From positions 9,664,501-9,728,500 of the forward strand of contig NZ_CP071091.1 in the NCBI RefSeq assembly GCF_017301635.1: a stretch of DNA of 64,000 nt. The letters run 5' to 3'. Below the pieces are notes generated by a model that was not told where the DNA came from, made no database searches, and saw nothing but the letters and a program-made list of their open reading frames with translations. This DNA is from Myxococcus landrumus (GTDB lineage Bacteria; Myxococcota; Myxococcia; Myxococcales; Myxococcaceae). Shown here one piece after another: positions 42,326 to 50,632 of this stretch; the stretch's first letter is position 1, and each line of letters starts with the position of its first letter. Position numbers and translations under genes: made by a program.

Positions 42326-43257
42326 GGCTTCTCCGTCAGGTCAGGGGCGAAGGTGTGCCGCCCAGGGTGGTGCGCCACGCTCGTGCACCGGCCGGACGGG
42401 TGCAGCCCCTTGAAGTCAGCACCACGCGCGGCACATCGCTCCTGAGCGAGTTGCACCCGCATTTGAGTGGCACGCACGCTCTCCGCGTCTCGCCGCTCCT
42501 TGAGCGCGCGCCGGAAGAACCCACGCAGCGACAAGTCGTCCTGCTGGCCCTTCCAGCCGTATTCCTCCGCCAGCGACACCAGTCCGCGAACCTGCTCCTC
42601 GCGGAGGTCGAGTTGCGACAGTTTGTCCAGCGTGCTGCCAGGGGGGGCGCCGAACGAACCAGAGAGCCGCTGCGCGGCGTCCATGGTCGCCACCGCCTGT
42701 CCGACGCCCATGCCAATCGCGGCGCCGACACCAATCGGAGGCGGAGACACCTGCGCGACGCCGCCTCGCAGCGCGTGATTCACCCTGTCGTATTTCGTTC
42801 CGGGACCATGCCCGTCGAACTCCGCATACGGGTAGTCAGGCAGGCCGGCGAGCAGGTCGCGCTCGCTGTCGTGGAAGTGCCACGCGGCCTGTCCCGTCGG
42901 CAGGTCGACGAGGAGCACCGTGCGCCAATCAGCCTTCGAGAAGTTGGCCTTGTGTCCGACACCGACGCGCCACCCCAGTGCCAGTGCCATGCGCGCAAGC
43001 AGCGCCAGCACCTGGTTGCGCTCGTGGTACACCTTGTCTTCCGCCTTTGTGGCAGCCACTGTCGACTTGAGACCCACGCGCTCCAGCACGTCCTCAAGGC
43101 CGTCCTGGCCCACGACGCGGCGGATTTCGGCGATGGCTGCATGCAGGTTTGCAGCCCGAGCCGCTCGCTCGATGGAGTCCCGATTGCGGCTGTACTCCCG
43201 GCACTCCGCGCAGAAGTTATTGCCGCCAATGCCGCACATGTGTGGGCTCTCAGTCAT
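42316..43257 (-). CDS. Hypothetical protein between terminase and portal genes
   Basis: 313 aa from ATG 43257 (TGATG overlap with the terminase stop). CGIGGNNFCAECREYSRNRDSI at the start gives a CxxC pair; WRTVLLVDLPTGQAAWHFHDSERDLLAGLPDYPYAEFDGHGPG is a conserved-looking core; C-terminal RCAARGADFKGLHPSGRC...HHPGRHTF could bind metal. Not recognised. Confidence 0.5.
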   Translation of the reverse strand: MTESPHMCGIGGNNFCAECREYSRNRDSIERAARAANLHAAIAEIRRVVGQDGLEDVLERVGLKSTVAATKAEDKVYHERNQVLALLARMALALGWRVGVGHKANFSKADWRTVLLVDLPTGQAAWHFHDSERDLLAGLPDYPYAEFDGHGPGTKYDRVNHALRGGVAQVSPPPIGVGAAIGMGVGQAVATMDAAQRLSGSFGAPPGSTLDKLSQLDLREEQVRGLVSLAEEYGWKGQQDDLSLRGFFRRALKERRDAESVRATQMRVQLAQERCAARGADFKGLHPSGRCTSVAHHPGRHTFAPDLTEKPCS

Positions 43258-44711
43258 CACGCGATACTCCTTCCGGAGCCACGCGAAGGCGCGGTGTCCC
43301 ACAAGTCGTCGAGCCTGAATTCCACGGGCGCCGTTGGGTCCGCCGGGCGCTTGGCCACCTCCTGCGGAGACATGGCCGCCGCCACCTGCGCGAAGGTGGC
43401 GAGGTAGCGGAACGCGTCTGCGTCATGGCTGGCCCAGTCATGCATGGGCTCACGCTTGAATGTCTGGAGCCGCTCGTCATAGGCATAGCGGTAGTTGCGC
43501 AGTGCCTCCAGGCCCGACTCCAAGCCCGGCACGGGAGTCACGTCACAGCGGACGTGGAAGCGGATGTCGCCTTCCAGAAGCGCGCGGGCAGCAGCAATGC
43601 CGTCCTCGACGGAGAGTTGCGGCCCAATGGTGACGGCACCTGCCCCGTACTTGGCCAGGAATTGCTCCAGCACCGAGGAGCGCGTCACCAGCGTCTTGGC
43701 GCGGGCGTCATGCGGCAGGACGTGCTTCCGGTACTTGTAGCCGCGCGCCGACGCTCGCTCATCCAGCACGCCGAAGTAGTGCGACAGCGGCTCGCCGTTG
43801 TTGCGGTAGTGCTCGAGCACGTCGACAGCGCCACCCGGGCGCGGCGACCACCACCAAATGGAGGTGCTGTCGGCCCGGCCCAAGTCCCACGTGGTGAAGG
43901 TGCCACTGCCGTCATGGGCGAAGTCCAGCAGGCTGCCGCGTGCCTCCAGCGCAGCGAGCAGGTCGCCGTAGATGCTGCCCTTGTCGTGGCTCGGGTACTT
44001 GCTGTCGATGTACTCGGCAATCCACTCCGAGTCCTTCCCGGCCACCTGCCGCTCGTAGTACCCAGGCGGGAGGTTCTCCAGGTTCTCGGCGTCGGGGGCC
44101 CGCCCACCAGGCTGCTCATAGAGCTCGTAGCCCTCCGGCCGGGTCTTGGAGAAAAGCTTGTAGCCCCAGTGGCCGGTGTGCCACGGGTTGGTGTCCATCC
44201 ACACGCCGAACCAGGTGGCGCCGCCCTGTGCCTTGCTGGGGTAGCGGCCCACGCGGCTGCACAGCACATCGAGGATGGCCTTGGGCACCTGCCGTGCCTC
44301 GTTGACGTAGGCACCCGTCAGTTCCAGGGAGAGGAGTTTCTTGACGTGCTCGGGCCTGTCCAACGCGCGGAATAGCACCTCGCAGTGCAGTCGCGTGCCG
44401 TCCTTGAGGGGCTTGTCGAGGGTGAAGGTGAAGTCCTGCTCATGCCACTTGCCCGTCTCGGCAGGCACCCACTGCTCGAACGTCTTGCGCGTGGTGTCCT
44501 TGAGCTCGCGGTAGGTATTGCGAATCACCGCGAAGCGCGTGCGACGCACCCCGTCCGGACTCGCCGCCTGCTCCGCCGCGCGCCGCACAATCTCCACCAC
44601 GGCAGCAGAGGACTTGCCGCTGCCCACCGGGCCCACGCAGCAACGCACGAAGGCGCCGCTGCGCATGAAGCGCGCGAGCGTCGGCGGGGCCTTGTAGGCG
44701 ACGGAGGTCAC
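43257..44711 (-). CDS. terL: Terminase large subunit
   Basis: 484 aa. ATPase: Walker A GPVGSGKSS (about residues 27-35), Walker B LTGAYVNEA (about 130-138). Nuclease: TWDLGRADSTSIWWW, VLPHDARA and HDWASHDADAFRYL supply acidic residues of an RNase-H-like fold. The protein drives DNA into the prohead at the portal and cuts it. Terminase_6-like. It is followed by portal, scaffold and capsid genes. Confidence 0.88.
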   Translation of the reverse strand: MTSVAYKAPPTLARFMRSGAFVRCCVGPVGSGKSSAAVVEIVRRAAEQAASPDGVRRTRFAVIRNTYRELKDTTRKTFEQWVPAETGKWHEQDFTFTLDKPLKDGTRLHCEVLFRALDRPEHVKKLLSLELTGAYVNEARQVPKAILDVLCSRVGRYPSKAQGGATWFGVWMDTNPWHTGHWGYKLFSKTRPEGYELYEQPGGRAPDAENLENLPPGYYERQVAGKDSEWIAEYIDSKYPSHDKGSIYGDLLAALEARGSLLDFAHDGSGTFTTWDLGRADSTSIWWWSPRPGGAVDVLEHYRNNGEPLSHYFGVLDERASARGYKYRKHVLPHDARAKTLVTRSSVLEQFLAKYGAGAVTIGPQLSVEDGIAAARALLEGDIRFHVRCDVTPVPGLESGLEALRNYRYAYDERLQTFKREPMHDWASHDADAFRYLATFAQVAAAMSPQEVAKRPADPTAPVEFRLDDLWDTAPSRGSGRSIA

Positions 44712-44956
44712 CGAGCGACCCCCTCGGGAAACACCTGCGCCAAGCGCCCGCGCCTATCGTAGTCCGCCACGCCATTGCGCAGTGCCGCATGCCCTCGCTC
44801 ATTCAGCCGGATGCGTGGCGTCGTGCCCTCTCCGTCAACAAAACCCTGGCGCTCAAGCCAGCCGCGCATGCCACCCATGCCACGCGGCATCCACATCCAT
44901 CCACGGGGCTCCATCGCCATGCGGTTGAGCCAGCGCAATTGGTTTGCGCGAATCAC
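44708..44956 (-). CDS. Small winged-helix-like protein
   Basis: 82 aa from GTG 44956, which has GAGGTGG upstream and overlaps the previous stop. MRGWLERQGFVDGEGTTPRIRLNERGHAALRNGVADYDRRGRL has the helix-wing pattern of small DNA-binding proteins (MarR-like end). Possibly a terminase accessory. Confidence 0.5.
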   Translation of the reverse strand: MIRANQLRWLNRMAMEPRGWMWMPRGMGGMRGWLERQGFVDGEGTTPRIRLNERGHAALRNGVADYDRRGRLAQVFPEGVAR

Positions 44957-45243
44957 GCTGCCACCTCGCGCCATGCCCATAGGCGCAGCCCATTGGGGCC
45001 GCCAATGGTGCCCACCCGAAATGACCGCCTTCGGACGGAGGCACTGAGAGGAGGAGGCTCCGGCCACATCATCCCGGACGATTCGACAACCTCTATGGCC
45101 TCGCACCGAGGCGAGCCGTTGCTGCGAGCGCAACCCGGGGCAGGGCAGGGCAATCTCGCTGGCCCCGCTCCTTGACCGCATGTGTCACAGACGACGTCTC
45201 CAGGGGAGAGGAGTCCGAGCGCCTGCGGCGTCCAGTAGGTCAC
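44953..45243 (-). CDS. Small Cys-rich hypothetical protein
   Basis: 96 aa from GTG 45243 (GTGA overlap). CDTCGQGAGPARLPCPAPGCARSNGSPRC likely binds zinc. The rest is short beta strands. Found between the terminase subunits. Confidence 0.5.
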   Translation of the reverse strand: MTYWTPQALGLLSPGDVVCDTCGQGAGPARLPCPAPGCARSNGSPRCEAIEVVESSGMMWPEPPPLSASVRRRSFRVGTIGGPNGLRLWAWREVAA

Positions 45244-45626
45244 TCCCCCCATTTGGCCGCCCCCATGTCGATGGTGATGGAGAGGGCCTGCCCGTCCTTG
45301 CCCGCCACCTCGTGCTTCTGGGCTACGGGCCCGCAAATCTCCTCGCGGATGATGGTGGCTGCCTTCAGGACGGACGGAGCGTTCTGGAAGTAGACCTGCT
45401 CCTCAAGCACGTCCACCACGCGCTGGAAGGCCCTGTCTGCCAGCACCTTGGCCTCAGGCGGGGCATTCTCAGGCACTCGCAGGGACAGCGCAGTCACAGC
45501 AGCCACAGCGCCGCGAGGCAGGGCGTTGAAGGTACCAGGCGGACGCCCAGCGCCGGGACGCTTCCCACCCGGGGGCTTCTTCCCAGTTGCCCTGTGCTTG
45601 CGCTTCGGCGCCGGACTCTCATTCAC
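45240..45626 (-). CDS. Probable terminase small subunit
   Basis: 128 aa. Basic N-terminal stretch KRKHRATGKKPPGGKRPGAGRPPGTFNALPRG followed by helices (ADRAFQRVVDVLEEQVYFQNAPSVLKAATIIREEI). Basic RPGAGRPPG starts plus a helical body are common for small-terminase-type proteins next to the large subunit. Role inferred from position. Confidence 0.6.
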   Translation of the reverse strand: MNESPAPKRKHRATGKKPPGGKRPGAGRPPGTFNALPRGAVAAVTALSLRVPENAPPEAKVLADRAFQRVVDVLEEQVYFQNAPSVLKAATIIREEICGPVAQKHEVAGKDGQALSITIDMGAAKWGE

Positions 45627-45692
45627 CTGTGGCCTTCCCTGGGTAATTCAACAGCCTCAGGGTCAGCGACACTGTGGACAACGTCCACTGGC

Positions 45693-46010
45693 TCAGGACG
45701 GGGTGCTACTCCTCGGCTGCCGTCCATTGCGGTACGGGTTGCTGGGCTTGTCCGCCTTGACGTACCGGACGGCTGCCTTGCGGACTCTGTCCCACGCCTT
45801 GCGCCATGCCTGCTTGTCCGAGGCGTCCACTTCCACCAGGTCCCAGATGGCCTCGAGGAGCACCCGCTTTGGACTCTGCCCGCGCTCGAGTAGGTCGGTA
45901 CCCGGCATGTTGCGCTGGTGCCGCTTGGTATGCCCCCAGCACAGGCCGCCACGCCGAGCAGGGCGCAGGCATCCGTCCACCGTGCACTCGCTGGGGAGGC
46001 AGTCAGCCAC
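45693..46010 (-). CDS. Small zinc-cluster protein
   Basis: 105 aa from GTG 46010, overlapping the previous TAG by one base. CTVDGCLRPARRGGLCWGHTKRHQR is a Cys3His zinc cluster typical of phage HNH-like or DNA-binding proteins; the rest is helical and basic. Confidence 0.55.
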   Translation of the reverse strand: MADCLPSECTVDGCLRPARRGGLCWGHTKRHQRNMPGTDLLERGQSPKRVLLEAIWDLVEVDASDKQAWRKAWDRVRKAAVRYVKADKPSNPYRNGRQPRSSTPS

Positions 46011-46678
46011 TACGCTGCCTCCTCTCGGATTTCCCGGGCCCATGCCTCGAAGTGTCGGTCAATCGACTGGAATCTCTCGCTCACAGCCTGGGGTGTAACG
46101 CCCAGCTGGTGTGCATACGGTCTGGAGTCCGCCCCTCTGAATCTACACTCGAGCCAAGCGTGGACGAGCAATGGCGTCTGCCTCCGACTCCGCTCCGACT
46201 TGCAAGAGCGGGTGATGACCTGCGTCAATTCGCACTCGACCAGCGCGAATGCCCGCTCAGCGTCAATCGCGTCGTAAGGAGCATCTTCTGTCGCGATGCG
46301 CTCGGAGGCATCCTCTGGTGGCGAAGACCATTCGGCGTCATCTCCCATCCGTCGAGTATCGATGCTGAGGCTGGCCGCAAGGCTCGGACGGGCGTCCGGG
46401 CCCCTGGGAACGCGCACGATTTGGCTCCCCTCCGTCTCCATTCGCCGGACGAAGTGGACAACCCACCAGCGAAGGCACTTGGGGAAAACACCCCTGTTTT
46501 CCTCCCAGGTCCTTGCCGCGCCACATAGTGCCTCGTTGGCGAGGCTGTATGTCTCGTCAAAGTAATGCCACAGGTGGCGACGTCGCGACAGTTCCGACCT
46601 GGTGTATTTGACCGCCAGTCTCCACCACTGCTCACACAGGGCCTGCTGGTCCGGAGTGAGTGGCTGCTTGCAAGCCAT
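46010..46678 (-). CDS. Sigma-70-like regulator
   Basis: 222 aa from ATG 46678. LTPDQQALCEQWWRLAVKYTRSELSRRRHLWHYFDETYSLANEALCGAARTWEENRGVFPKCLRWWVVHFVRR resembles sigma region 2 (helical, aromatic), and near the C-terminus YAHQLGVTPQAVSERFQSIDRHFEAWA resembles the region-4 HTH. A phage sigma factor controlling the late operon directly downstream is plausible. Family match is by pattern only. Confidence 0.6.
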   Translation of the reverse strand: MACKQPLTPDQQALCEQWWRLAVKYTRSELSRRRHLWHYFDETYSLANEALCGAARTWEENRGVFPKCLRWWVVHFVRRMETEGSQIVRVPRGPDARPSLAASLSIDTRRMGDDAEWSSPPEDASERIATEDAPYDAIDAERAFALVECELTQVITRSCKSERSRRQTPLLVHAWLECRFRGADSRPYAHQLGVTPQAVSERFQSIDRHFEAWAREIREEAA

Positions 46679-46680
46679 GG

Positions 46681-47079
46681 CTACCTCGCCGGAGGGCCGA
46701 ATGGGACGAGGCACCAGTTGCGCTGACGGGGCCTCCCGTTGGCAATCGCCAGTCCGTCCACGTCGAACCCCATGCGCTCCTTGATGGCAGAGAGCGGCAC
46801 CCCATCGTCAATGAGTTGGAGGGCCACCTTCTCGCGCCGTGCCCGCTCCTCCTCGGCGGTAGCCCACAGCAGCGGCCTGTCCAGAGAGCCCTTGGCTTTG
46901 CGTGCCACCTTGGCCTTCGCCCACGCGGCCTTTGCCATGCACGCCTTGCGGCAATACCGGGCAGTGCTCGGTACATCCGGCCGCTTCGGGACGAACAACT
47001 TCTTGCAGACCTTGCACGGGCGTGGGCCGATGATTGCCTCCAGGATGCCCTTGCCTCTGACTTTCTTCTTCCCACCCAT
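46681..47079 (-). CDS. Zinc-finger protein with C-terminal HTH-like segment
   Basis: 132 aa from ATG 47079. CKVCKKLFVPKRPDVPSTARYCRKAC is a treble-clef zinc site, followed by a Lys/Ala-rich helix and LIDDGVPLSAIKERMGFDVDGLAIANG, an HTH-like stretch. Likely DNA-binding. Confidence 0.55.
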   Translation of the reverse strand: MGGKKKVRGKGILEAIIGPRPCKVCKKLFVPKRPDVPSTARYCRKACMAKAAWAKAKVARKAKGSLDRPLLWATAEEERARREKVALQLIDDGVPLSAIKERMGFDVDGLAIANGRPRQRNWCLVPFGPPAR

Positions 47080-47080
47080 G

Positions 47081-47290
47081 TCACATCTCCCAGGACTGGA
47101 CTCCACCAGTCCGCTTCGACACCCGGGCGAGACACCCGGGGCAACACACGTTGGTGTCGGCAGTCGCCCAGTGCATGAGGCACCAGATGATTTGGGGCTC
47201 GCGGAGGTTCTCCACGGGCTCGAAGCATTCAGCCGTCGACGGGGCCACTGTCGCGAGCAGGTCAACGAAGTGGAGCATGGAGTCAGTCAT
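47081..47290 (-). CDS. Small Cys/His protein
   Basis: 69 aa from ATG 47290. Helical start (DSMLHFVDLLATVAPS) and IIWCLMHWATADTNVCCPGC, a possible zinc site. No family recognised. Part of a chain of tiny genes. Confidence 0.45.
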   Translation of the reverse strand: MTDSMLHFVDLLATVAPSTAECFEPVENLREPQIIWCLMHWATADTNVCCPGCLARVSKRTGGVQSWEM

Positions 47291-47564
47291 CGGCGCCCTC
47301 TCTGCGCCCGCGCAGAGCCAGACCACGTGGCGCGTTCGCGATATTGAGGAGACGCCACGCCATCTCCCGTGCCGCCTCTGGAGTCAGAGACTTCTCGATG
47401 ATGAGTTCGGCCGTCTCAGTCTTGACGATGGGGTGGTTTGGCATGTCTGGGTCTTGCTCAACCGTGACCGTCGCTGTCTCGTCCTCCCATCCCTCTCCGC
47501 GCTCGACCTTCCCATCCCAATCTTTCTGCCGCCGCACCGCCGCAAGGTCGACTACGTCAGTCAT
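47283..47564 (-). CDS. Small acidic protein
   Basis: 93 aa from ATG 47564 (ATGA). DVVDLAAVRRQKDWDGKVERGEGWEDETATVTVEQDPDMPNHPIVKTETAELIIEKSLTPEAAREMAWRLLNIAN, described by composition: charged start, beta middle, C-terminal helix. Function unknown. Confidence 0.5.
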   Translation of the reverse strand: MTDVVDLAAVRRQKDWDGKVERGEGWEDETATVTVEQDPDMPNHPIVKTETAELIIEKSLTPEAAREMAWRLLNIANAPRGLALRGRREGADD

Positions 47565-47689
47565 GGCATGACCCCGCGCCGGCAGCGAACGCAGACCGCG
47601 AAGTGGACGCGGCCCGTTACCGTGTCGCGCACGATGGCGGTCCACTCATGGCCGACGATGAAACACCACAGTCGCACGCGCCAGTTCAT
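47561..47689 (-). CDS. 42-aa zinc-binding miniprotein
   Basis: Sequence NWRVRLWCFIVGHEW...CVRCRRGVMP. One CxxC, a further Cys and a His suggest zinc binding. Both ends overlap neighbouring genes by ATGA, which argues that it is real despite its length. Confidence 0.55.
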   Translation of the reverse strand: MNWRVRLWCFIVGHEWTAIVRDTVTGRVHFAVCVRCRRGVMP

Positions 47690-47931
47690 GGCTTCGGCCT
47701 CTGCCCGAGCATGATGGCCTCGAGACGATAGGCACCCATCTCCCGCGCCTTCTCAGGGCTCGCGAACGTCACGCAGTCACCCACGGCAGCCTCGCAGATG
47801 TTCCGCTGTCGCTTCACCTCAGACTTGGATGAAGACTTGAGCGACTCCCTCCACTCCAGCGTCGCGAGATTCCATTCCGTCAGTCGGACGAGCGCATCCG
47901 CTGCATCGTCGGCATGAGCCTTCTCACTCAT
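47686..47931 (-). CDS. Small helical protein
   Basis: 81 aa, helical (DAADALVRLTEWNLATLEWRESL) with a CEAAVGDC pair. ATGA-coupled on both sides. Not recognised. Confidence 0.45.
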   Translation of the reverse strand: MSEKAHADDAADALVRLTEWNLATLEWRESLKSSSKSEVKRQRNICEAAVGDCVTFASPEKAREMGAYRLEAIMLGQRPKP

Positions 47932-48122
47932 GGCTTCGCCTTGCTAGAAATCCGGTCATACAACTGGACGCCCCGCTCCACGTAGAGTGACATCACGAAG
48001 CGGCGCGCCTCGGCATCAGACTTTTGTCTCATGCCGTCAAACATCTGCCGAGTGCAGACCTCGCAGAGATAGACGGATTCCCATCCCGGCCCCATCCGCT
48101 GCCGGATGCAGTCATGGCTCAT
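47928..48122 (-). CDS. Small CxxC protein
   Basis: 64 aa. HDCIRQRMGPGWESVYLCEVCTRQMFDG suggests a Cys3 or Cys4 zinc site; the second half is helical. Function unknown. Confidence 0.5.
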   Translation of the reverse strand: MSHDCIRQRMGPGWESVYLCEVCTRQMFDGMRQKSDAEARRFVMSLYVERGVQLYDRISSKAKP

Positions 48123-48125
48123 GGC

Positions 48126-48269
48126 TTACCCCTCCTCAACATCGTTCGGGTGCGGCGCTGCGAGCACTCCGCACCGCGCACACTTCGACTCCCACGGGCG
48201 GCGCACGTTGATGCCACTCGGCCACACACAGCCGATGAGGGTGCAACTCAGGCTCCTCAACCACTTCAT
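48126..48269 (-). CDS. 47-aa zinc-binding miniprotein
   Basis: KWLRSLSCTLIGCVWPS...SKCARCGVLAAPHPNDVEEG: two Cys pairs in zinc-ribbon spacing. Start overlaps the previous stop (ATGA), and an AGGAGG-like GAGGAGGGG follows for the next gene. Confidence 0.55.
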   Translation of the reverse strand: MKWLRSLSCTLIGCVWPSGINVRRPWESKCARCGVLAAPHPNDVEEG

Positions 48270-48493
48270 GACTCCCCCACCTGTTGCGCGCGGCGGCGCC
48301 ACACGGCAATTACACCTTGGTCCTCTTGGCGCTCTTGCTCCAACTCACGAATCCTCTCCACCAGCGCCAGCACAACAGCGGCACTTGCCGCATTCTCGAA
48401 ATCGCACAGCGCCTTAATCGTTGGCAGGTCCGCTTGCTCAACCGCTTTCGCCTTGGTCTCCAGGTCGGCCAGCATCTCGTCGGTGATGGTCAT
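48266..48493 (-). CDS. Small coiled-coil protein, Ead/Ea22-like context
   Basis: 75 aa, helical: DEMLADLETKAKAVEQADLPTIKALCDFENAASAAVVLALVERIRELEQERQED. The start resembles short helical proteins encoded in early regions of lambdoid phages. No function known. Confidence 0.5.
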   Translation of the reverse strand: MTITDEMLADLETKAKAVEQADLPTIKALCDFENAASAAVVLALVERIRELEQERQEDQGVIAVWRRRAQQVGES

Positions 48494-48747
48494 GACTCCT
48501 CCTTCTGGGAGAGCAGGAAGGCGAGGTGCTCGCCGTAGTCGTACTCTTCGTCATCGCCCTTCATGAGTTCGTGTGCATACTTCGTCGCTGCATCAATGCG
48601 ACGCTGGGCACACCGAAGACGTTCGGCCGATTCGGTGGCGTGTCTGCATGCGGCTCGGTTGGCGTCTCGCATCAGCCAGCCCATGAGTTGGCCGCCCAGG
48701 ATGAATCCAGCCACGCCGACCAGAGCGACTACCAACTCGGTGGTCAT
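48490..48747 (-). CDS. Single-span membrane protein
   Basis: 85 aa from ATG 48747. One hydrophobic span (ELVVALVGVAGFILGGQLMGWLM), then a charged cytoplasmic helix (ATESAERLRCAQRRIDAATKYAHELM). Function unknown. Confidence 0.5.
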   Translation of the reverse strand: MTTELVVALVGVAGFILGGQLMGWLMRDANRAACRHATESAERLRCAQRRIDAATKYAHELMKGDDEEYDYGEHLAFLLSQKEES

Positions 48748-48926
48748 AGCGTCTCCTCGAACGTGACCTTCGCCCACAGCGCAAGCGAGGGAATCATGGC
48801 CGCGCTCAGGAAGAGAATCGCGCCGATGCGCTCGCCAGCGACGGCACACCCCCAGCCGAATGCAATCCATGCACATGCCGCTGACGCGAGGTGCCGCGCC
48901 GAGACACCCCTCAGGCGCCGTCTCAC
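48744..48926 (-). CDS. Small two-span membrane protein
   Basis: 60 aa from GTG 48926 (GTGA). Spans SAACAWIAFGWGCAVA and IGAILFLSAAMIPSLALWA. Directly precedes another membrane miniprotein; the pair may act together. Confidence 0.45.
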   Translation of the reverse strand: MRRRLRGVSARHLASAACAWIAFGWGCAVAGERIGAILFLSAAMIPSLALWAKVTFEETL

Positions 48927-49129
48927 TTGACGCCTCCCATGGCCGCACGGACGCTCGCCTCAGTCACGAGCCAAACGCGCGTTGGGGCATAGGTCGTGTC
49001 CATCCTCGTGTTGAGCCGCTCGCCGCAGACGACGCAGTTGAACGCGTCGTCATTCCCGTCGGCCTCGGCTGGGATGCCAGCCGGGTTGTCGCAGGCCGGG
49101 CACTGGTCGTTCACTTCGAGGTGAATCAT
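48923..49129 (-). CDS. Small zinc-ribbon protein
   Basis: 68 aa from ATG 49129 (ATGA). CPACDNPAG...FNCVVCGERL is a standard zinc ribbon. Likely nucleic-acid- or protein-binding. Confidence 0.55.
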   Translation of the reverse strand: MIHLEVNDQCPACDNPAGIPAEADGNDDAFNCVVCGERLNTRMDTTYAPTRVWLVTEASVRAAMGGVK

Positions 49130-49359
49130 GGTTTGCCTCCACTGACCCTCAATGCCCATGCTTTGAATGCCTTGGTGTACCCAACCCCACGCCCGCCGAT
49201 GTTCGCGCAGAAGGCGTCGTAATGCTCCCTAGACCTTTCCCACTCCATGAGGTGGCGCTCGCATGCTCTCAGACTGTCGAGATAGCCTCGGAGATTTGGC
49301 GCGACGCGCTCGTCGCACACCAAACAGGCTCGGGTATCAGCGCTTGGGTCAAAACTCAC
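49126..49359 (-). CDS. Small CxxC helical protein
   Basis: 77 aa from GTG 49359. ACLVCDERV then helices ([25 protein letters not shown]). Possible zinc site with distal Cys. Not recognised. Confidence 0.45.
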   Translation of the reverse strand: MSFDPSADTRACLVCDERVAPNLRGYLDSLRACERHLMEWERSREHYDAFCANIGGRGVGYTKAFKAWALRVSGGKP

Positions 49360-49781
49360 GGCGCATCCCCTCCGAAGAAGTACGACGGCGGCTTGCTGTC
49401 CACTGAGTCCGCTGTCTCGGCAGGCGCCACGTCCACGCGAGCAATACTCGCCGCCGAGGAGAAACCCTCGGGGTAGCGCTTGCGGAGCTTGTCGACGTTC
49501 ATCTGTGCGACGGTCTCGAGTGTGTACCCAAGACGCGCCGCGATGACGGCGACGTACCAGAGAGTGTCACCCAACTCCTTCGCGGCCTTCTCCTTGTCGA
49601 GGGCGTGCCCGTGGCCGACGTGTTTCTTAACCAGGTCAGCGCACTCTCCTGCCTCGCCCGTCAGGCCCAGCGCATCCCGAGCGAGTCCGAGTGCGTCGAG
49701 CGGCCTTTCGTTGTCGATGCTCGCCGTCCGGAGGGCTGCCAACTGGTACTCGTTCAGTGCAGTCACGCGGCATGCTGTCAT
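49356..49781 (-). CDS. MazG-like nucleotide pyrophosphohydrolase
   Basis: 141 aa. [11 protein letters not shown]...[70 protein letters not shown] carries the ExxE-12-28-ExxD metal-binding pattern ([13 protein letters not shown]). MazG-like enzymes hydrolyse NTPs or alarmone-type nucleotides; phage versions are thought to tune host nucleotide pools. The C-terminal 35 residues are a variable tail. Confidence 0.85.
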   Translation of the reverse strand: MTACRVTALNEYQLAALRTASIDNERPLDALGLARDALGLTGEAGECADLVKKHVGHGHALDKEKAAKELGDTLWYVAVIAARLGYTLETVAQMNVDKLRKRYPEGFSSAASIARVDVAPAETADSVDSKPPSYFFGGDAP

Positions 49782-49942
49782 TCGGCCACCTCGCTCTCGA
49801 TGACGCCATGGCGCTCAGGAAACTTGCAGGTGTTGGTGGCCGGCGGACGGCAGCAGTAGTCGCACAAGCCGCGCTGGCGAAGTTCCTCCCGCCGCTTGAC
49901 CTCGGCCCTCAGGTCTTCCTCGTCGTGCTCATCCAGGTCCAT
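49778..49942 (-). CDS. 54-aa zinc-binding miniprotein
   Basis: Acidic helix ([23 protein letters not shown]) then [21 protein letters not shown], a likely zinc knuckle. Start overlaps the upstream stop (TGATG) and its own stop overlaps the MazG start (ATGA). Confidence 0.6.
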   Translation of the reverse strand: MDLDEHDEEDLRAEVKRREELRQRGLCDYCCRPPATNTCKFPERHGVIESEVAE

Positions 49943-50451
49943 CACTTCACTCCCTTTCTGTAACTCGCAGACGTGGCCAGCGCCTTGATGTCGGCCAACT
50001 TCTTTCGCGCGATAGGGAGAGCCTCCAGCGCGGTAGCACGGAGCCCAGGGAAGTCGTCCATGGTGGACGCCTGCTCGAGCGACCGAACTTCAGCAGCCGC
50101 CTGCGCCAACTCGCCGCCACCCCAATCCACCTCGACGGTGACGAGCGGTTCCGGGCCCTTGGCCTGCGCGTAGAGCCACGACACCAGCGGCGTCCTGTCG
50201 TCCACGCGTAACCACTGCGCCACCGCGTCGCGGTAGGCCTTCAAGGCACCACGCAGATTGTCATCATCCAGCGCACGAGGGGCCACACGAGTCAGGCGCA
50301 CCACGAGCAGCGGTCCAGCCTGCCACTCTGGGCACCTGCGACGCGTGGCTGCCTTCTGCGCGTCGGTTCGCTTCGCCCTGGTGGCCCAGTGTTCTCTCAG
50401 GTTGCTGACCGAAGGTGCCTTGATGGGCACGTCGAACTTGATGCAGGTCAT
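49942..50451 (-). CDS. RusA-like endonuclease
   Basis: 169 aa. IKAPSVSNLREHWATRAKRTDAQKAATRRR...LLVVRLTRVAPRALDDDNLRGALKAYRDAVAQWLRVDDRTPLVSWLY fits the RusA Holliday-junction resolvase fold, with the acidic DDDN and DDR residues in place of the catalytic Asp. The C-terminal extension of about 50 residues is helical and not part of the core. It would resolve replication/recombination junctions before packaging. Confidence 0.65.
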   Translation of the reverse strand: MTCIKFDVPIKAPSVSNLREHWATRAKRTDAQKAATRRRCPEWQAGPLLVVRLTRVAPRALDDDNLRGALKAYRDAVAQWLRVDDRTPLVSWLYAQAKGPEPLVTVEVDWGGGELAQAAAEVRSLEQASTMDDFPGLRATALEALPIARKKLADIKALATSASYRKGVK

Positions 50452-50630
50452 GCCTTCGCTCCCAGCACCTTCGACGTCTCGATGCGGTCTTCCGGCTTAC
50501 CCAGACGCCGGATGTACTCGTGGCCGCCATCCACGCCGACCTTGCGGCATGAGCACCACGCCATCATGTGCACGACTTCGTCACCACACCGCTTGCACTT
50601 GGCGCTGTTGCGCAGGATTCGCTGATTCAC
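50448..50630 (-). CDS. DUF7695-like zinc-ribbon protein
   Basis: 60 aa from GTG 50630. AKCKRCGDEVVHMMAWCSCRKVGVDGGHEYIRRLG matches, from memory, a small family with a CxxC...CxC zinc ribbon and VDGG motif widespread in phages and bacteria. GTG follows GGAGGTAG. Confidence 0.6.
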   Translation of the reverse strand: MNQRILRNSAKCKRCGDEVVHMMAWCSCRKVGVDGGHEYIRRLGKPEDRIETSKVLGAKA

Positions 50631-50632
50631 GG

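Noticed and set aside
49356-49781. Toxin-antitoxin system around the MazG-like gene
   Set aside because: Neighbours are zinc miniproteins with no recognisable toxin pairing.
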